DNA of 64,000 nucleotides from Acidimicrobiales bacterium (GTDB lineage: Bacteria; Actinomycetota; Acidimicrobiia; Acidimicrobiales; Aldehydirespiratoraceae), in the NCBI GenBank assembly GCA_022425325.1, contig JAKMFW010000022.1, forward strand, positions 1 through 64,000. The letters are read 5' to 3'. Below, in pieces: positions 16,397 to 24,992 of the stretch. How positions within the stretch are numbered: position 1 is the stretch's first letter; every line of letters starts with the position of its first letter. The position numbers and the translations under genes were made by a program. The notes below the pieces were generated by a model. That model did no database searches. It saw only the letters and a list, made by a program, of their open reading frames with translations, and was not told the origin of the DNA.

Positions 16397-18100
16397 ATGA
16401 GCGATGCCGATGCCCCCACCATCGAGCCCGAGCAGGGCGGCTTCGCCGCGCTCGGTCTCCGAGAGCAACTCCTCGCCCGACTCGTCGAACTCGGCTACGA
16501 AGAGCCCACGCCCATCCAAGTCGAAGCGATCCCCCAGCTGCTGAACGGCGTCGACCTGCTCGGCCAGGCCGCCACCGGCACCGGCAAAACGGCGGCGTTC
16601 GCCCTCCCCATCATCGAGGCGATCGCGCCGAACTCGCCGGCCGTGCCCCAAGCGCTCGTCGTCGTCCCGACCCGCGAACTCGCCGTCCAGGTCAGCGAAG
16701 CCATGCACACCTACGGCCGAGGTCAAGGTCTCAAGGTCGTACCGATCTACGGCGGCCAGCCCATCCCCCGCCAGCTCCAGGCACTCCGCCGAGGCGTGCA
16801 TGTCGTGGTCGCCACCCCCGGCCGGGCAATCGACCACATCCGTCGCGGCTCGCTCGAACTCGATGACATCCGCACTGTCGTGCTCGACGAGGCCGACGAA
16901 ATGCTCGACATGGGCTTCACCGAGGACATCGAGACGATCCTCGAGGAAACACCCGCCGAACGACAGACGGTGCTGTTCTCCGCGACCATGCCGCCCCGGA
17001 TCCAGAAGATCGCCGAGACCTACCAGCGCAACCCCGTGCTCGTGAAGATCGCCGCCGCCGACACGGCTGCCGAACGCGCCCGTGTTCGCCAAACCGCCTA
17101 TGTCGTGATGCGTCAGCACAAGGCCAACGCACTCGGCCGCGTCCTCGACATGGAAGCGCCCGTCGCCACCATCGTGTTCTGCCGCACCCGGGGCGAGGTC
17201 GACGAACTCACCGCCACGATGAACGGCCGCGGGTACCGGGCCGAAGCCCTCCACGGTGGCATGGATCAGCAACAGCGCGACCGAGTCATGGGTCGCCTCA
17301 AGGACGGCACCGCCGAACTCCTCGTCGCCACCGACGTCGCTGCTCGCGGTCTCGATGTCGACACCCTGACCCATGTCGTCAACTACGACGTGCCCTCGTC
17401 GCCGGAGAGCTATGTCCACCGCATCGGTCGAGTCGGACGGGCCGGCCGCGAAGGTGTTGCGATCACGCTCGCCGAGCCCCGTCAGCGACGGCTGCTCCAG
17501 AACATCGAGCGGCTCACCAAGCAGGAGATCGACATCCAGAAGATCCCCACGGTCGGTGATCTCCGGACCCGCCAGATCGAGGTCACCGTCGACGCGATCC
17601 GTGAAGCAACACTGAGCGACGACCTCGAGGACTACGAACAGGTGTTGTTCGAGCTCGTTGCCGACGGCAACCCCGATCGCGATGTCGCCCTTGCTGCGAT
17701 CAAGCTCTTCCATCAGACACGGGGCGCCACCACCGACGAGGTCGAGATTCCCGACGCATCAGAACGCAAGCCGCGTGAACGCGACCGTGGCCCGCGGGAC
17801 GGCGGCAAGGACCGCAAGGGTGGCCCGAAAGGCCAAAAGCGCGGCAACGTCGGCCCCGGCACCGGGTTGATCTACATCGGTGTCGGCCAACGGGGCCACA
17901 TCCGCCCCGGCGATCTCGTCGGCTGTATCGCCAACGAGACGGCGCTGACCGGCCGAGACATCGGACCAATCCGCATTTCCGACCACTACTCGGTCGTCGG
18001 AGTACCCGAGGCCGAGGTCGAGTCGACGATTGCGGCGATCAACGGCACGACGATCCGAGGGAAGCGGGCGAAGGCTCGCCGCTTCGTCGAGAAGGACTGA
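16397..18100 (+). CDS. deaD: DEAD-box ATP-dependent RNA helicase
   Basis: 567 residues. Motifs in order: Q motif (PTPIQVEAIPQLL), ATGTGKTAAF, PTRELA, TPGRAIDHI, DEADEMLDMGF, SATMPP, TDVAARGLDVD and HRIGRVGRAG. After a charged Arg/Lys/Gly linker (about residues 450-485) comes a DbpA-type RNA-binding domain (IYIGVGQRGHIRPGDLVG...). This layout is that of CsdA/DeaD helicases, which remodel rRNA and mRNA and often support ribosome assembly in the cold. A GGAAG ribosome-binding site lies 7 bases before the ATG. A TAGGCT box at 16364-16369 would give a short leader of about 20 bases, so this gene is an exception to the leaderless rule. Confidence 0.94.
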   Translation: MSDADAPTIEPEQGGFAALGLREQLLARLVELGYEEPTPIQVEAIPQLLNGVDLLGQAATGTGKTAAFALPIIEAIAPNSPAVPQALVVVPTRELAVQVSEAMHTYGRGQGLKVVPIYGGQPIPRQLQALRRGVHVVVATPGRAIDHIRRGSLELDDIRTVVLDEADEMLDMGFTEDIETILEETPAERQTVLFSATMPPRIQKIAETYQRNPVLVKIAAADTAAERARVRQTAYVVMRQHKANALGRVLDMEAPVATIVFCRTRGEVDELTATMNGRGYRAEALHGGMDQQQRDRVMGRLKDGTAELLVATDVAARGLDVDTLTHVVNYDVPSSPESYVHRIGRVGRAGREGVAITLAEPRQRRLLQNIERLTKQEIDIQKIPTVGDLRTRQIEVTVDAIREATLSDDLEDYEQVLFELVADGNPDRDVALAAIKLFHQTRGATTDEVEIPDASERKPRERDRGPRDGGKDRKGGPKGQKRGNVGPGTGLIYIGVGQRGHIRPGDLVGCIANETALTGRDIGPIRISDHYSVVGVPEAEVESTIAAINGTTIRGKRAKARRFVEKD

Positions 18101-18150
18101 CTCCTCGTCTCGTTGTTCTGCCGCGGGAGGCCGGGAAGACGACCTTCGGC

Positions 18151-19209
18151 TCAGCTGCGGTCGAGTCGGCCCAGGATCTCCCGGAACGCCTCAGCATCTT
18201 CGGGGCTGTTCACCGGAACGGAGAACTCGACTCGATCCAGGCGGGAGGCGAAACGCTCGTTGAGTTTGTCGGCGATCTGGTCGTAGGTCCCGATCGTCGC
18301 GATCGTGTGGAGCATGTCGTCATCGACGAGATCCGGCATCTCCTCCCATCGGCCGGCCCGGCTGTACTCGCTCGCCTCGCGGGCCCGGTCCTCCCAGCCG
18401 TGGATGGCAAACGCCCGTCGGTACGACGGCGTCGACAAATAAAACGCACACCGGGCTCGGACCGTGCGGATCACCTGTTCGAGCCGCTCCTCATCGGGGG
18501 CGGTACCGATCAGCGGCTTGAGACACACCTCGACCTCGTCGACATCGCGACCAGCGCGAGCCGCACCCCGAGCCAGATTCGGCAGCACCTCCTCGTCGAT
18601 GTACTTCGTCGTCACCACCGGATGCAGACGGATGCCGTCGGCACACTCCCCCGCCATCGCGGTCATGTTCGGACCGATGACGGCGACATGAATCGGGATG
18701 TCGGGGTGATCGATCGGGCCTGGATCGAACAGCGGCACCATCAGGTTGAGCGTGTAGTGCTCGCTCTCGAACTCAAGCGGCGTGCGATCCTGCCAGCACC
18801 GCCAGACCGCCCGCATCGCACCGATGTAGTCGCGCATCCACGGTGCAGGAGCATGCCAATCCAAGCCGAAACGGCGCTGAATGTGGGCGCGTACCTGTGT
18901 ACCCAGCCCCAGCATAAAGCGACCCTCGCTGAGCTTCGCCAACGACCACGCCGACATCGCAGTCGCAGTCGGGCTTCGGGGAAACGCCATCGCAACCGAT
19001 GTTCCGAGCTGGATGCGCTCGGTTGTCGTGGCGCCGAGGGCCATCATCTGAAAGGGATCGTCCTTGGTCTCCTCGACGAGGACCGCATCAAGACCGACGT
19101 CCTCTGCGACCTTCGACAACCGGGCGAAATCCCGGATGTCGAGCGGGGTGTCAGGTTCACGCAGCCCAGGATCGAGCTTGCCGAGCGGGAGCAACGATTC
19201 GATCTTCAT
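18151..19209 (-). CDS. LLM-class (F420-dependent type) oxidoreductase
   Basis: 352 residues from the ATG at 19209. Luciferase-like TIM-barrel features are KLSEGRFMLGLGTQVRAHIQRRFG (in part) near residue 100, HVAVIGPNMTAMAGECADGI near 190, and the N-terminal MKIESLLPLGKLDPGL. These resemble the long mycobacterial F420-dependent LLM oxidoreductases. Such enzymes use F420 or FMN to oxidise or reduce diverse substrates, and the substrate here is unknown. A TACGGT box (19223-19218) lies 8 bases before the ATG, so it is leaderless. It is divergent from a 2-hydroxyacid dehydrogenase with only 42 bases between the start codons. Confidence 0.87.
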   Translation of the reverse strand: MKIESLLPLGKLDPGLREPDTPLDIRDFARLSKVAEDVGLDAVLVEETKDDPFQMMALGATTTERIQLGTSVAMAFPRSPTATAMSAWSLAKLSEGRFMLGLGTQVRAHIQRRFGLDWHAPAPWMRDYIGAMRAVWRCWQDRTPLEFESEHYTLNLMVPLFDPGPIDHPDIPIHVAVIGPNMTAMAGECADGIRLHPVVTTKYIDEEVLPNLARGAARAGRDVDEVEVCLKPLIGTAPDEERLEQVIRTVRARCAFYLSTPSYRRAFAIHGWEDRAREASEYSRAGRWEEMPDLVDDDMLHTIATIGTYDQIADKLNERFASRLDRVEFSVPVNSPEDAEAFREILGRLDRS

Positions 19210-19217
19210 CGCCGCCG

Positions 19218-19244
19218 ACCGTAGTCCGGCGCGGCGTGTACGGT
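19218..19244. promoter_or_regulatory. Overlapping divergent leaderless promoters
   Basis: The minus-strand -10 TACGGT (19223-19218) and the plus-strand -10 TACGGT (19239-19244) are 15 bases apart. With a 17-base spacer each -35 position falls on the opposite -10 box, so polymerase can probably occupy only one promoter at a time. Confidence 0.6.
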
Positions 19245-19251
19245 CCGACCC

Positions 19252-20250
19252 ATGACCCCGAGCGTCTTTCTCACGCACAACCCCGAGGACCTCGATGCGT
19301 ACTACGGACGGGCACTCCCAGAGCTCCAAGCGCTCGACGTCGACATCGTCACCAACCCGACCGATGGCGACCTTTCCACCAACGAACTCCTGACGGCTGC
19401 AGCCGGCTGCCAGATCGTCATCGCTCATCGAGCAACACCAGGCGACGCCGCGTTCTTCAACGCCCACGCCGACGTGATCGCCTTCCTCCGCACGGCAGTC
19501 GACATCTCCACCATCGACATCGCCGCTGCATCCCGTGCCGGTGTGGTGGTCGGACACGCCGACAAGAGCTTCGTCGCGTCCACTGCCGAACTCGCGCTCG
19601 GGCTGTTGCTCGATGCCGCCCGCAACATCACAGCGTCGACCATCGACTACCGGGCACGCCAGGAACCACCGCAGCGCCCAGGTCGCCAACTTCGAGGGAT
19701 GACCGCAGCGGTGATCGGCCACGGGTCGATCGGTACCTACCTTGCTGATCTCCTCCGAGCCACCGGGCTCGACGTGATCGTCCACGACCCCTTCGCCGCC
19801 GTGCCGTCCGACCTTCGGCAGGTCAGCTTCGACGAGGCGCTGAGCACAGCCGATGTGGTGTTCCCGCTCGTGGCGTCCACCACCGAAACGGAGGGCCTGA
19901 TCGATGCGGACGCGATCTCGATGATGCGCGCCGGTTCGATCCTCGTAAACGTCAGCCGCGGCGAAATCGTCGACGAGGCCGCCGTCGCCGATGCACTCGA
20001 CCGCGGACATCTGCAGGCGTTCGCGTGCGATGTCGGCACCGCACCTGATCAACGGCCCGATCCGCTGCTGGCAGCTCGGACCGATGTCATCGCCACACCG
20101 CACCTCGGTGGTCTCACGCCCGAGAACGCCGACGCCCAGGCGCGGTCATCCGTCGAGCAGGTCGCCGCGATCCTCGCCGGCCACACTCCGCCCCGACTTG
20201 CCAACCCCGAGCACGACGCACGCCTCCGAGCCTGGTGGGCCGCACAGTGA
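19252..20250 (+). CDS. D-isomer-specific 2-hydroxyacid dehydrogenase family protein
   Basis: 332 residues. The NAD-binding domain has the motif AAVIGHGSIGTYLADLL near residue 150; the last Gly-rich position is standard. The catalytic set is present: Arg in NVSRGEIVDEAAV, the following acidic residue in the CDVGTAPDQRPDPLL region, and His in IATPHLGGLT. These enzymes reduce 2-oxoacids to D-2-hydroxyacids or the reverse. It begins leaderless (TACGGT 7 bases before the ATG). Its stop overlaps the next gene, an amidohydrolase, by four bases (GTGA), so the two probably act on the same compound. The specific substrate is not readable. Confidence 0.88.
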   Translation: MTPSVFLTHNPEDLDAYYGRALPELQALDVDIVTNPTDGDLSTNELLTAAAGCQIVIAHRATPGDAAFFNAHADVIAFLRTAVDISTIDIAAASRAGVVVGHADKSFVASTAELALGLLLDAARNITASTIDYRARQEPPQRPGRQLRGMTAAVIGHGSIGTYLADLLRATGLDVIVHDPFAAVPSDLRQVSFDEALSTADVVFPLVASTTETEGLIDADAISMMRAGSILVNVSRGEIVDEAAVADALDRGHLQAFACDVGTAPDQRPDPLLAARTDVIATPHLGGLTPENADAQARSSVEQVAAILAGHTPPRLANPEHDARLRAWWAAQ

Positions 20251-21047
20251 GCGAACTCGCCGGCGTGTGCGACACGCACATGCACATCTACGACAGCCGC
20301 TACCCCACCGCCCCCGACGCCGTCCTTCGACCACCCGACGCCTCGCCAGCCGACTACGCCGAAGCCCAAGCAGCGCTCGGGAGCGAACGAGTCGTCGTCG
20401 TCCAGCCGACCACGTACGGCTTCGACAACCGATGCCAGGTCGCAGCGATGGCGACCTTCGGAGCAGCTGCTCGTGGCGTGATGGTGGTCGACTCGAGCAC
20501 CAGAGCGCCGACGTTGAAGAAGCTGAACGCTCTCGGAGTCCGAGGAGCCAGGTTCCACATGCTTCCCGGTGGCGCAGTCGGATGGGACGAACTCGAACCA
20601 ACCGCAGCGACGGTCGCCGAATTCGGCTGGCATCTTCAACTCCAGCTCGACGGCAACGACCTTCCCGAACTCGTCGAGCGGCTCCTCGCGCTGCCGACCG
20701 ACCTCGTCATCGATCATGTCGGCCGGTTCATGCCGCCGCAGGGCGTCGACTCCACCGGGGTCACCGCCCTCCGACGGCTCGTGGCCTCGGGTCGGTGTTG
20801 GGTGAAGCTTTCCGCTCCATACGAGGGATCCGCACTCCCCCACCCCCACGACGACGTTGCCGAAATCGCCCGAACACTCATCACCGACGCGCCCGAACGC
20901 ATGCTCTGGGCCAGCAACTGGCCCCACCCGGGCCAACGCGATCCACCGTCGCATGACGACATCGTTGCGTGGCGCGACGACTGGATCCCCGCCGAGCACC
21001 GACAACGCATCCTCGTCGGCAATCCCGCCGAGGTCTACGGCTTCTGA
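20247..21047 (+). CDS. Amidohydrolase (TIM-barrel, PDC hydrolase/lactonase-like)
   Basis: 266 residues from the GTG at 20247, chosen for its GTGA overlap with the upstream stop. The N-terminus has the metal motif CDTHMHIYDSRYP (HxH). FGWHLQLQLDG, LVIDHVGRFMPPQG and MLWASNWPHPG (with the catalytic Asp replaced by Asn in SNWPHP) complete the pattern of the 2-pyrone-4,6-dicarboxylate lactonase/amidohydrolase-2 family. That family hydrolyses lactones or C-C bonds in aromatic and other degradation pathways. Translationally coupled to the dehydrogenase upstream. Confidence 0.86.
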   Translation: MSELAGVCDTHMHIYDSRYPTAPDAVLRPPDASPADYAEAQAALGSERVVVVQPTTYGFDNRCQVAAMATFGAAARGVMVVDSSTRAPTLKKLNALGVRGARFHMLPGGAVGWDELEPTAATVAEFGWHLQLQLDGNDLPELVERLLALPTDLVIDHVGRFMPPQGVDSTGVTALRRLVASGRCWVKLSAPYEGSALPHPHDDVAEIARTLITDAPERMLWASNWPHPGQRDPPSHDDIVAWRDDWIPAEHRQRILVGNPAEVYGF

Positions 21048-21071
21048 CCTCCCGCACCACCTTGCGGCGTC

Positions 21072-21107
21072 TCGACGCTGCGCTGAGTTTCATCCCGGCA
21101 GCGTCGA
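21072..21107. repeat. 10-bp inverted repeat in the amidohydrolase-SDR gap
   Basis: The arms TCGACGCTGC (21072-21081) and GCAGCGTCGA (21098-21107) are perfect, with a 16-base spacer. No T-tract follows, so it is an operator or RNA hairpin rather than a classical terminator. It is the only notable element in the 132-base gap. Confidence 0.5.
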
Positions 21108-21179
21108 TCACGGTTCGGCATGGAATTGACGCAGGCCACGCGCCAAGATCGTGATGATCCCCGGAACTGGAGCACCCTG

Positions 21180-21974
21180 ATGATCGACCCCACGGCCGCA
21201 CCCGAGGCCGAATACGCCAGCTACCCGTCGCTTGTCGATCGGACCTGTCTGGTTACCGGTGGGGCCGACGGCATCGGCGCCGCCGCCGTCGAAGCGTTCG
21301 CCATGCAGGGCGCAGCGGTCGCCTTTCTGGATCTCCAGGAGACTAAGGCCGCCGAGGTCGTAGCCCGCTGCGCCGCAGCCGGTGCCCGGCATACGCCGGT
21401 GTATCGCATCGTCGACTTGCGCGACATCGAGGCCACACAGGCCGCGATCGCCGACATGGCCGCCGACCTCGGGGACTTCACGGTGCTCGTCAACAATGCT
21501 GCCAATGACGACCGCCACACCTGGGACGAGATGACGCCGGCGTACTGGGACGACCGACTCAACGTGAATCTTCGCCACCAATTCTTTGCGATCCAAGCCG
21601 TTGCGCCCGCAATGATCGCTGCCGAACACGGCTCCATCATCAATGTCGGCTCGTCGAGCTACATGATGCAAGAGGACTTCTTCCCGGGCTACGCCATCGC
21701 CAAATCCGGGGTCGAGGGCATCACCCGCACCATGGCCCGCACCTTCGGACCACACGGGGTTCAGGTCAACACCGTGCTACCCGGCTGGGTCGCCACGGAG
21801 CGCCAACTTGAGAAATGGTGGTCACCCGAAGGCGAAGAGGGCACCTTGAACGACCAGGCAATCAAGCGTCGGATCTACGCCAAGGAGTTCGTCCAGATGA
21901 TCCTCTTTCTCGCCGCCGACGACGGAGCGGCATGCACCGCACAACAGTTCCTCATCGACGGAGGTCGATTCTGA
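21180..21974 (+). CDS. Short-chain dehydrogenase/reductase (SDR)
   Basis: 264 residues from the ATG at 21180, which has a GGAG ribosome-binding site 7 bases upstream. An ATG at 21120 would add 20 unconserved residues. Classical SDR features: TCLVTGGADGIGAAAVEAF (TGxxxGxG) near residue 22, NNAANDD, Ser in NVGSSSYMMQ, and the catalytic YAIAKSG (YxxxK) near 160. The C-terminus AQQFLIDGGRF closes the fold. It oxidises or reduces a hydroxyl/keto group with NAD(P). Its stop shares one base with the start of an enoyl-CoA hydratase, so they are likely consecutive steps of one beta-oxidation-like route. Confidence 0.9.
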   Translation: MIDPTAAPEAEYASYPSLVDRTCLVTGGADGIGAAAVEAFAMQGAAVAFLDLQETKAAEVVARCAAAGARHTPVYRIVDLRDIEATQAAIADMAADLGDFTVLVNNAANDDRHTWDEMTPAYWDDRLNVNLRHQFFAIQAVAPAMIAAEHGSIINVGSSSYMMQEDFFPGYAIAKSGVEGITRTMARTFGPHGVQVNTVLPGWVATERQLEKWWSPEGEEGTLNDQAIKRRIYAKEFVQMILFLAADDGAACTAQQFLIDGGRF

Positions 21975-22750
21975 TGATTGACATCGTGGACGACGGCCGG
22001 GTTCGCACCATCACGTTCCGGCGCCCCGAGGCCAAGAACGCAATGAACACCGAGATGTGGGACGGCACCACCGAGGCCTTCCTCGCTGCCGCCGACGACC
22101 CCGGCGTCGCTGTCGTCGTGCTCACCGGCAGCGAGGACTCCTTCTCGGCGGGCCAGGACCTGATCGAGATGGCCCAGCTCGCCACCGGCAACGGTCCCGA
22201 GCAACAGCACGGCTTCGCCGGCCTCTGCCGCACCCTGATCGACTTCCCGAAGCCGCTGATCCTTGCGGTCAACGGTCTCGGCCTCGGTTTCGGAACAACG
22301 ATCCTCGGCCTCTCCGACCTCGTCTTCGCCTCGACGAACGCCCGTTTCAAGTGCCCGTTCACCGCACTCGGTGTCGCTCCCGAGCTCTCGAGCAGCATGA
22401 CCTTTCCCCGCCTCCTCGGCCGTCAGAACGCAAGCTGGGTGCTGATGAGCAGCGAGTGGATCAGTGCCGAACGCGCCAAGGAGATGGGCCTGGTCTTCGA
22501 GTTGTGCGAGCCCGACGACCTCATGGATCAGGCCATGGCGGCTGCCCGCACCCTCGCCACGAAGCCGATCAGTTCCCTGATCGAGACGAAGGCGACCATC
22601 GTCGAGCCGATGCGCGACGCCATGCTGGCAGCCCACGAACGCGAGAACGCCGCCTTCGCCAAGCTCATGGGCACGCCGGCCAACATCGAGGCGATGACCG
22701 CCTTCGCCGAGAAGCGCCAACCGAACTTCGACGGGATCGAGGGCGGATGA
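21974..22750 (+). CDS. Enoyl-CoA hydratase/isomerase family protein
   Basis: 258 residues from the ATG at 21974, which overlaps the SDR stop (TGATG). Crotonase features: TITFRRPEAKNAMNTEMW near residue 12, SFSAGQDLIEMAQL (oxyanion-hole region), and PLILAVNGLGLGFGTTILGLSDLVFAS near residue 100 in place of the usual GGG segment. The two catalytic Glu positions of true hydratases are not both evident. Hydration, isomerisation or another crotonase reaction is possible. It is followed by an ATGA overlap with a DUF6285 gene. The block SDR - ECH - DUF6285 - APH kinase is a tightly coupled operon. Confidence 0.9.
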   Translation: MIDIVDDGRVRTITFRRPEAKNAMNTEMWDGTTEAFLAAADDPGVAVVVLTGSEDSFSAGQDLIEMAQLATGNGPEQQHGFAGLCRTLIDFPKPLILAVNGLGLGFGTTILGLSDLVFASTNARFKCPFTALGVAPELSSSMTFPRLLGRQNASWVLMSSEWISAERAKEMGLVFELCEPDDLMDQAMAAARTLATKPISSLIETKATIVEPMRDAMLAAHERENAAFAKLMGTPANIEAMTAFAEKRQPNFDGIEGG

Positions 22751-23088
22751 TCGACCGCCCCGACGCCACACTGCTGCTGGAGGCAATGGCGGCGACGCTC
22801 ACCGACAAGGTGATGCCGGAACTCTCGGGTGGCGCCCAGCACCAGGCTCGCATCGTCGCCAACCTGTGCCGCATCGTGGCCCGGGATCTGGCCGACGATG
22901 CCACCGACACCACGGCAGCGCTCACAGCCCTCCTCGGTGCCGAAGGTTCCCTCGACGACCTCACAGCGGTGCTCGACCACCGCCTCGCCTCAGGCGAGCT
23001 CCTCGACGAAGCGCTCCCACTTCTCCTGGCCGACGCCGCCCGGCGCGCCGAAATCGCCAAGCCGGGCTACACCGATGACACGACCTGA
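22747..23088 (+). CDS. DUF6285 domain protein
   Basis: 113 residues, mostly helical (LLLEAMAATLTDKVMPELSG, HQARIVANLCRIVARDLADD). It resembles the small DUF6285 proteins that accompany APH-type phosphotransferases and acyl-CoA dehydrogenases in actinobacterial and proteobacterial catabolic operons. No catalytic residues are recognisable; it could be a subunit or partner of the kinase encoded next. Its ATG overlaps the preceding stop (ATGA), and its end overlaps the kinase gene by 14 bases. The operon position is the main clue to its role. Confidence 0.75.
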   Translation: MIDRPDATLLLEAMAATLTDKVMPELSGGAQHQARIVANLCRIVARDLADDATDTTAALTALLGAEGSLDDLTAVLDHRLASGELLDEALPLLLADAARRAEIAKPGYTDDTT

Positions 23089-24049
23089 ACAGATCGCCAC
23101 CGGTCTCGGCGAACTCATCGGCGCTGAGGTCCGCATCACCGGCATGGCATCGGTGGGCGCACAGCGCGCCACGTTCTTCATCGACATTCTCGACGGCACT
23201 TCGACCACGCCGGCAGTCGCCCAGGTGAGCGCCAGCGTTCTGGGATCGGTGCCCACCTCGGCGGAGGCCGCCATGCTCCGACTGGCCGAGCAGGTCGGCG
23301 TGCCGGTACCCGACGTCATCGCCGTGTCCGACGACCTCCCCGGCGTCGGTGCCCCTGCGCTCGTCGTCAGCCGCATCGACGGACGCACCGTGCCGCGACA
23401 CATCCTGCGCGGATTGCCCGATGAGGCGGCCGGCGAATCGCTTGCTCGCCAATGCGGCGAGGCGTTCGCCCGACTCCACACCATCGGTGAGGCGCAGGCG
23501 CCTGCGTCGCTCCCTCGCCTCTCGCATACCGCCTATGTCGACGACCTTGAGGCAAAGCTCGACGCACTCGACGACGTGCGACCCGCCGTGCGAGCAGGGC
23601 TGGCCTGGCTGCGGGCGAACCCGTTACCCGAGGCGCCGATCACCCTCGTCCACGCCGACTTCCGCAACGGCAACATGATCGTCGACGACAACGGCCTTGC
23701 GGCAGTGCTCGACTGGGAACTCGCCCAGGTCACCGACCCGATGCAAGACCTTGCGTGGATGTGCCTTCGCACCTGGCGCTTCGGCAACGACACCAAACCG
23801 GTCGGTGGTTTCGGATCCGTCGCCGCACTTCGCTCCGGGTACGAGGCAGCGGGCGGTAGCTGGCGCGACGACGCCATCCACTGGTGGTCGGTGGCGCGAT
23901 GTGCCTGGTGGGCGATCGGCCTCGCTGGTCAGGCTGCCGCATTCACCAGCGGCCTCACCGATGCGATCATGCTCGCAGCGAGCGGCCGACGGGTACCCGA
24001 GCTCGAGTACGACCTGCTCCGCCTCATCGCTGACGGCCCCACCAACTGA
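23075..24049 (+). CDS. APH-type phosphotransferase (ACAD10/11 kinase-like)
   Basis: 324 residues from the ATG at 23075. Kinase-fold motifs of the aminoglycoside phosphotransferase superfamily are clear: LVVSRIDGRTVPRHIL, LHTIGEA, the catalytic loop LVHADFRNGNMIVDD (HxDxxxxN, about residue 195), and VLDWELAQVTDPMQDLAWM. Resistance is unlikely. Relatives next to crotonases, SDRs and DUF6285 resemble the kinase part of ACAD10/ACAD11, which phosphorylate 4-hydroxyacyl-CoA during degradation of 4-hydroxy acids. This pathway role is inferred from context. It ends the four-gene operon that starts at 21180. Confidence 0.85.
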   Translation: MTRPEQIATGLGELIGAEVRITGMASVGAQRATFFIDILDGTSTTPAVAQVSASVLGSVPTSAEAAMLRLAEQVGVPVPDVIAVSDDLPGVGAPALVVSRIDGRTVPRHILRGLPDEAAGESLARQCGEAFARLHTIGEAQAPASLPRLSHTAYVDDLEAKLDALDDVRPAVRAGLAWLRANPLPEAPITLVHADFRNGNMIVDDNGLAAVLDWELAQVTDPMQDLAWMCLRTWRFGNDTKPVGGFGSVAALRSGYEAAGGSWRDDAIHWWSVARCAWWAIGLAGQAAAFTSGLTDAIMLAASGRRVPELEYDLLRLIADGPTN

Positions 24050-24119
24050 TTCAGCAACGATCCCAGGGCGGCGCGAGCCTCCTGGCGTCCTCCTTGTCGA
24101 CCACTGGACCCATGTTCAG

Positions 24120-24125
24120 TAGCGT
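24120..24125 (+). promoter_or_regulatory. -10 box (TAGCGT) of the PhyH gene
   Basis: TAGCGT ends 6 bases before the ATG at 24132; leaderless start. Confidence 0.55.
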
Positions 24126-24131
24126 GTCGCC

Positions 24132-24992
24132 ATGGCCGGATCGCTGAGCGCCGAGCAGACCGACGCCTTCTGGAATGACGGCTTCCTCTTCCCCGTCGCG
24201 GTGATCTCCAGCGCCGACGCTCTGGCCGCCCGCCAACACTTCCTCGAGCTGATGGACAAACCTGCCGTCACGCTGCCCAGGCCGACCAACGACTACGCCC
24301 GCTCGTGCTTCCACGCTGTGTCGACCGAAGCCGCACGCCTCGCGGCCCACCCAGCGATCCTCGATGCCGTCGAATCGCTGCTCGGCCCTGACCTGCTCGT
24401 GTGGAGCGTCGAACTCATCATCAAGCCGCCACAGAGCGACAAGATGCTGACGATGCACCAAGACCTCAACTACTGGGGTTTCGAGCACGCCGATGGCGAA
24501 GTCACCGCCTGGCTGGCACTCGGTGACGTCACCGTTGAGAACGGGGCGATGCAGTTCGTGCGTGGTAGCCATCGCCTTGGCGCAGTCGTCCACCACGACA
24601 CGTATGGCGAGAACAACCTGCTGAGCCGGGGTCAGGAGATCACCGTCGACTTCGACCCCGCCGATGAGGTGCCCGTCGAACTCGGTGCCGGCGACATCTC
24701 CTTGCACCACGGCCTGACCTTTCACGGCAGCGGCCCAAACACTACCGATCAGCATCGGGTCGCCCTCGCAATCCGCTACGTCACACCGGAGATGGGTAAG
24801 GAGGGAGGGGCGACCGACTTCGCAATGCTCGTTCGAGGGGCCGATCGACATAACAAACTCGTGAAGATCGCACCCCCGGGCACCGACTTCGGCCCAACCG
24901 AACTCGCGCTGCACACCGAACTCGAAGCGGCGCAACTGGGCGCGCTCGCTGCTGGCGCAGCCGAGGCATACGGGTACGACCGTGGCACCTGA
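24132..24992 (+). CDS. Phytanoyl-CoA dioxygenase (PhyH) family Fe(II)/2-oxoglutarate oxygenase
   Basis: 286 residues. The iron facial triad can be placed as H-x-D in LTMHQDLNYWGFEH (about residue 116) and the distal His in SLHHGLTFHGSGPN (about 200). The 2-oxoglutarate-binding Arg lies in HRVALAIRYVTPE. The early segment FWNDGFLFPVAVIS is typical of PhyH members. It hydroxylates an unknown small substrate. It starts its own leaderless transcript and overlaps by 11 bases a second, unrelated-fold dioxygenase of the gamma-butyrobetaine type, so two successive hydroxylations of one substrate are plausible. Confidence 0.9.
   Translation: MAGSLSAEQTDAFWNDGFLFPVAVISSADALAARQHFLELMDKPAVTLPRPTNDYARSCFHAVSTEAARLAAHPAILDAVESLLGPDLLVWSVELIIKPPQSDKMLTMHQDLNYWGFEHADGEVTAWLALGDVTVENGAMQFVRGSHRLGAVVHHDTYGENNLLSRGQEITVDFDPADEVPVELGAGDISLHHGLTFHGSGPNTTDQHRVALAIRYVTPEMGKEGGATDFAMLVRGADRHNKLVKIAPPGTDFGPTELALHTELEAAQLGALAAGAAEAYGYDRGT

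Noticed and set aside
15848-17713. Long open frame on the minus strand opposite the DEAD-box helicase gene
   Set aside because: High-GC DNA opens the complementary frames. The plus strand carries all helicase motifs and the minus translation has none, so it is a shadow.
23075-24049. Aminoglycoside resistance phosphotransferase
   Set aside because: Kinase motifs match, but the tight operon with SDR, crotonase and DUF6285 points to acyl-CoA metabolism.
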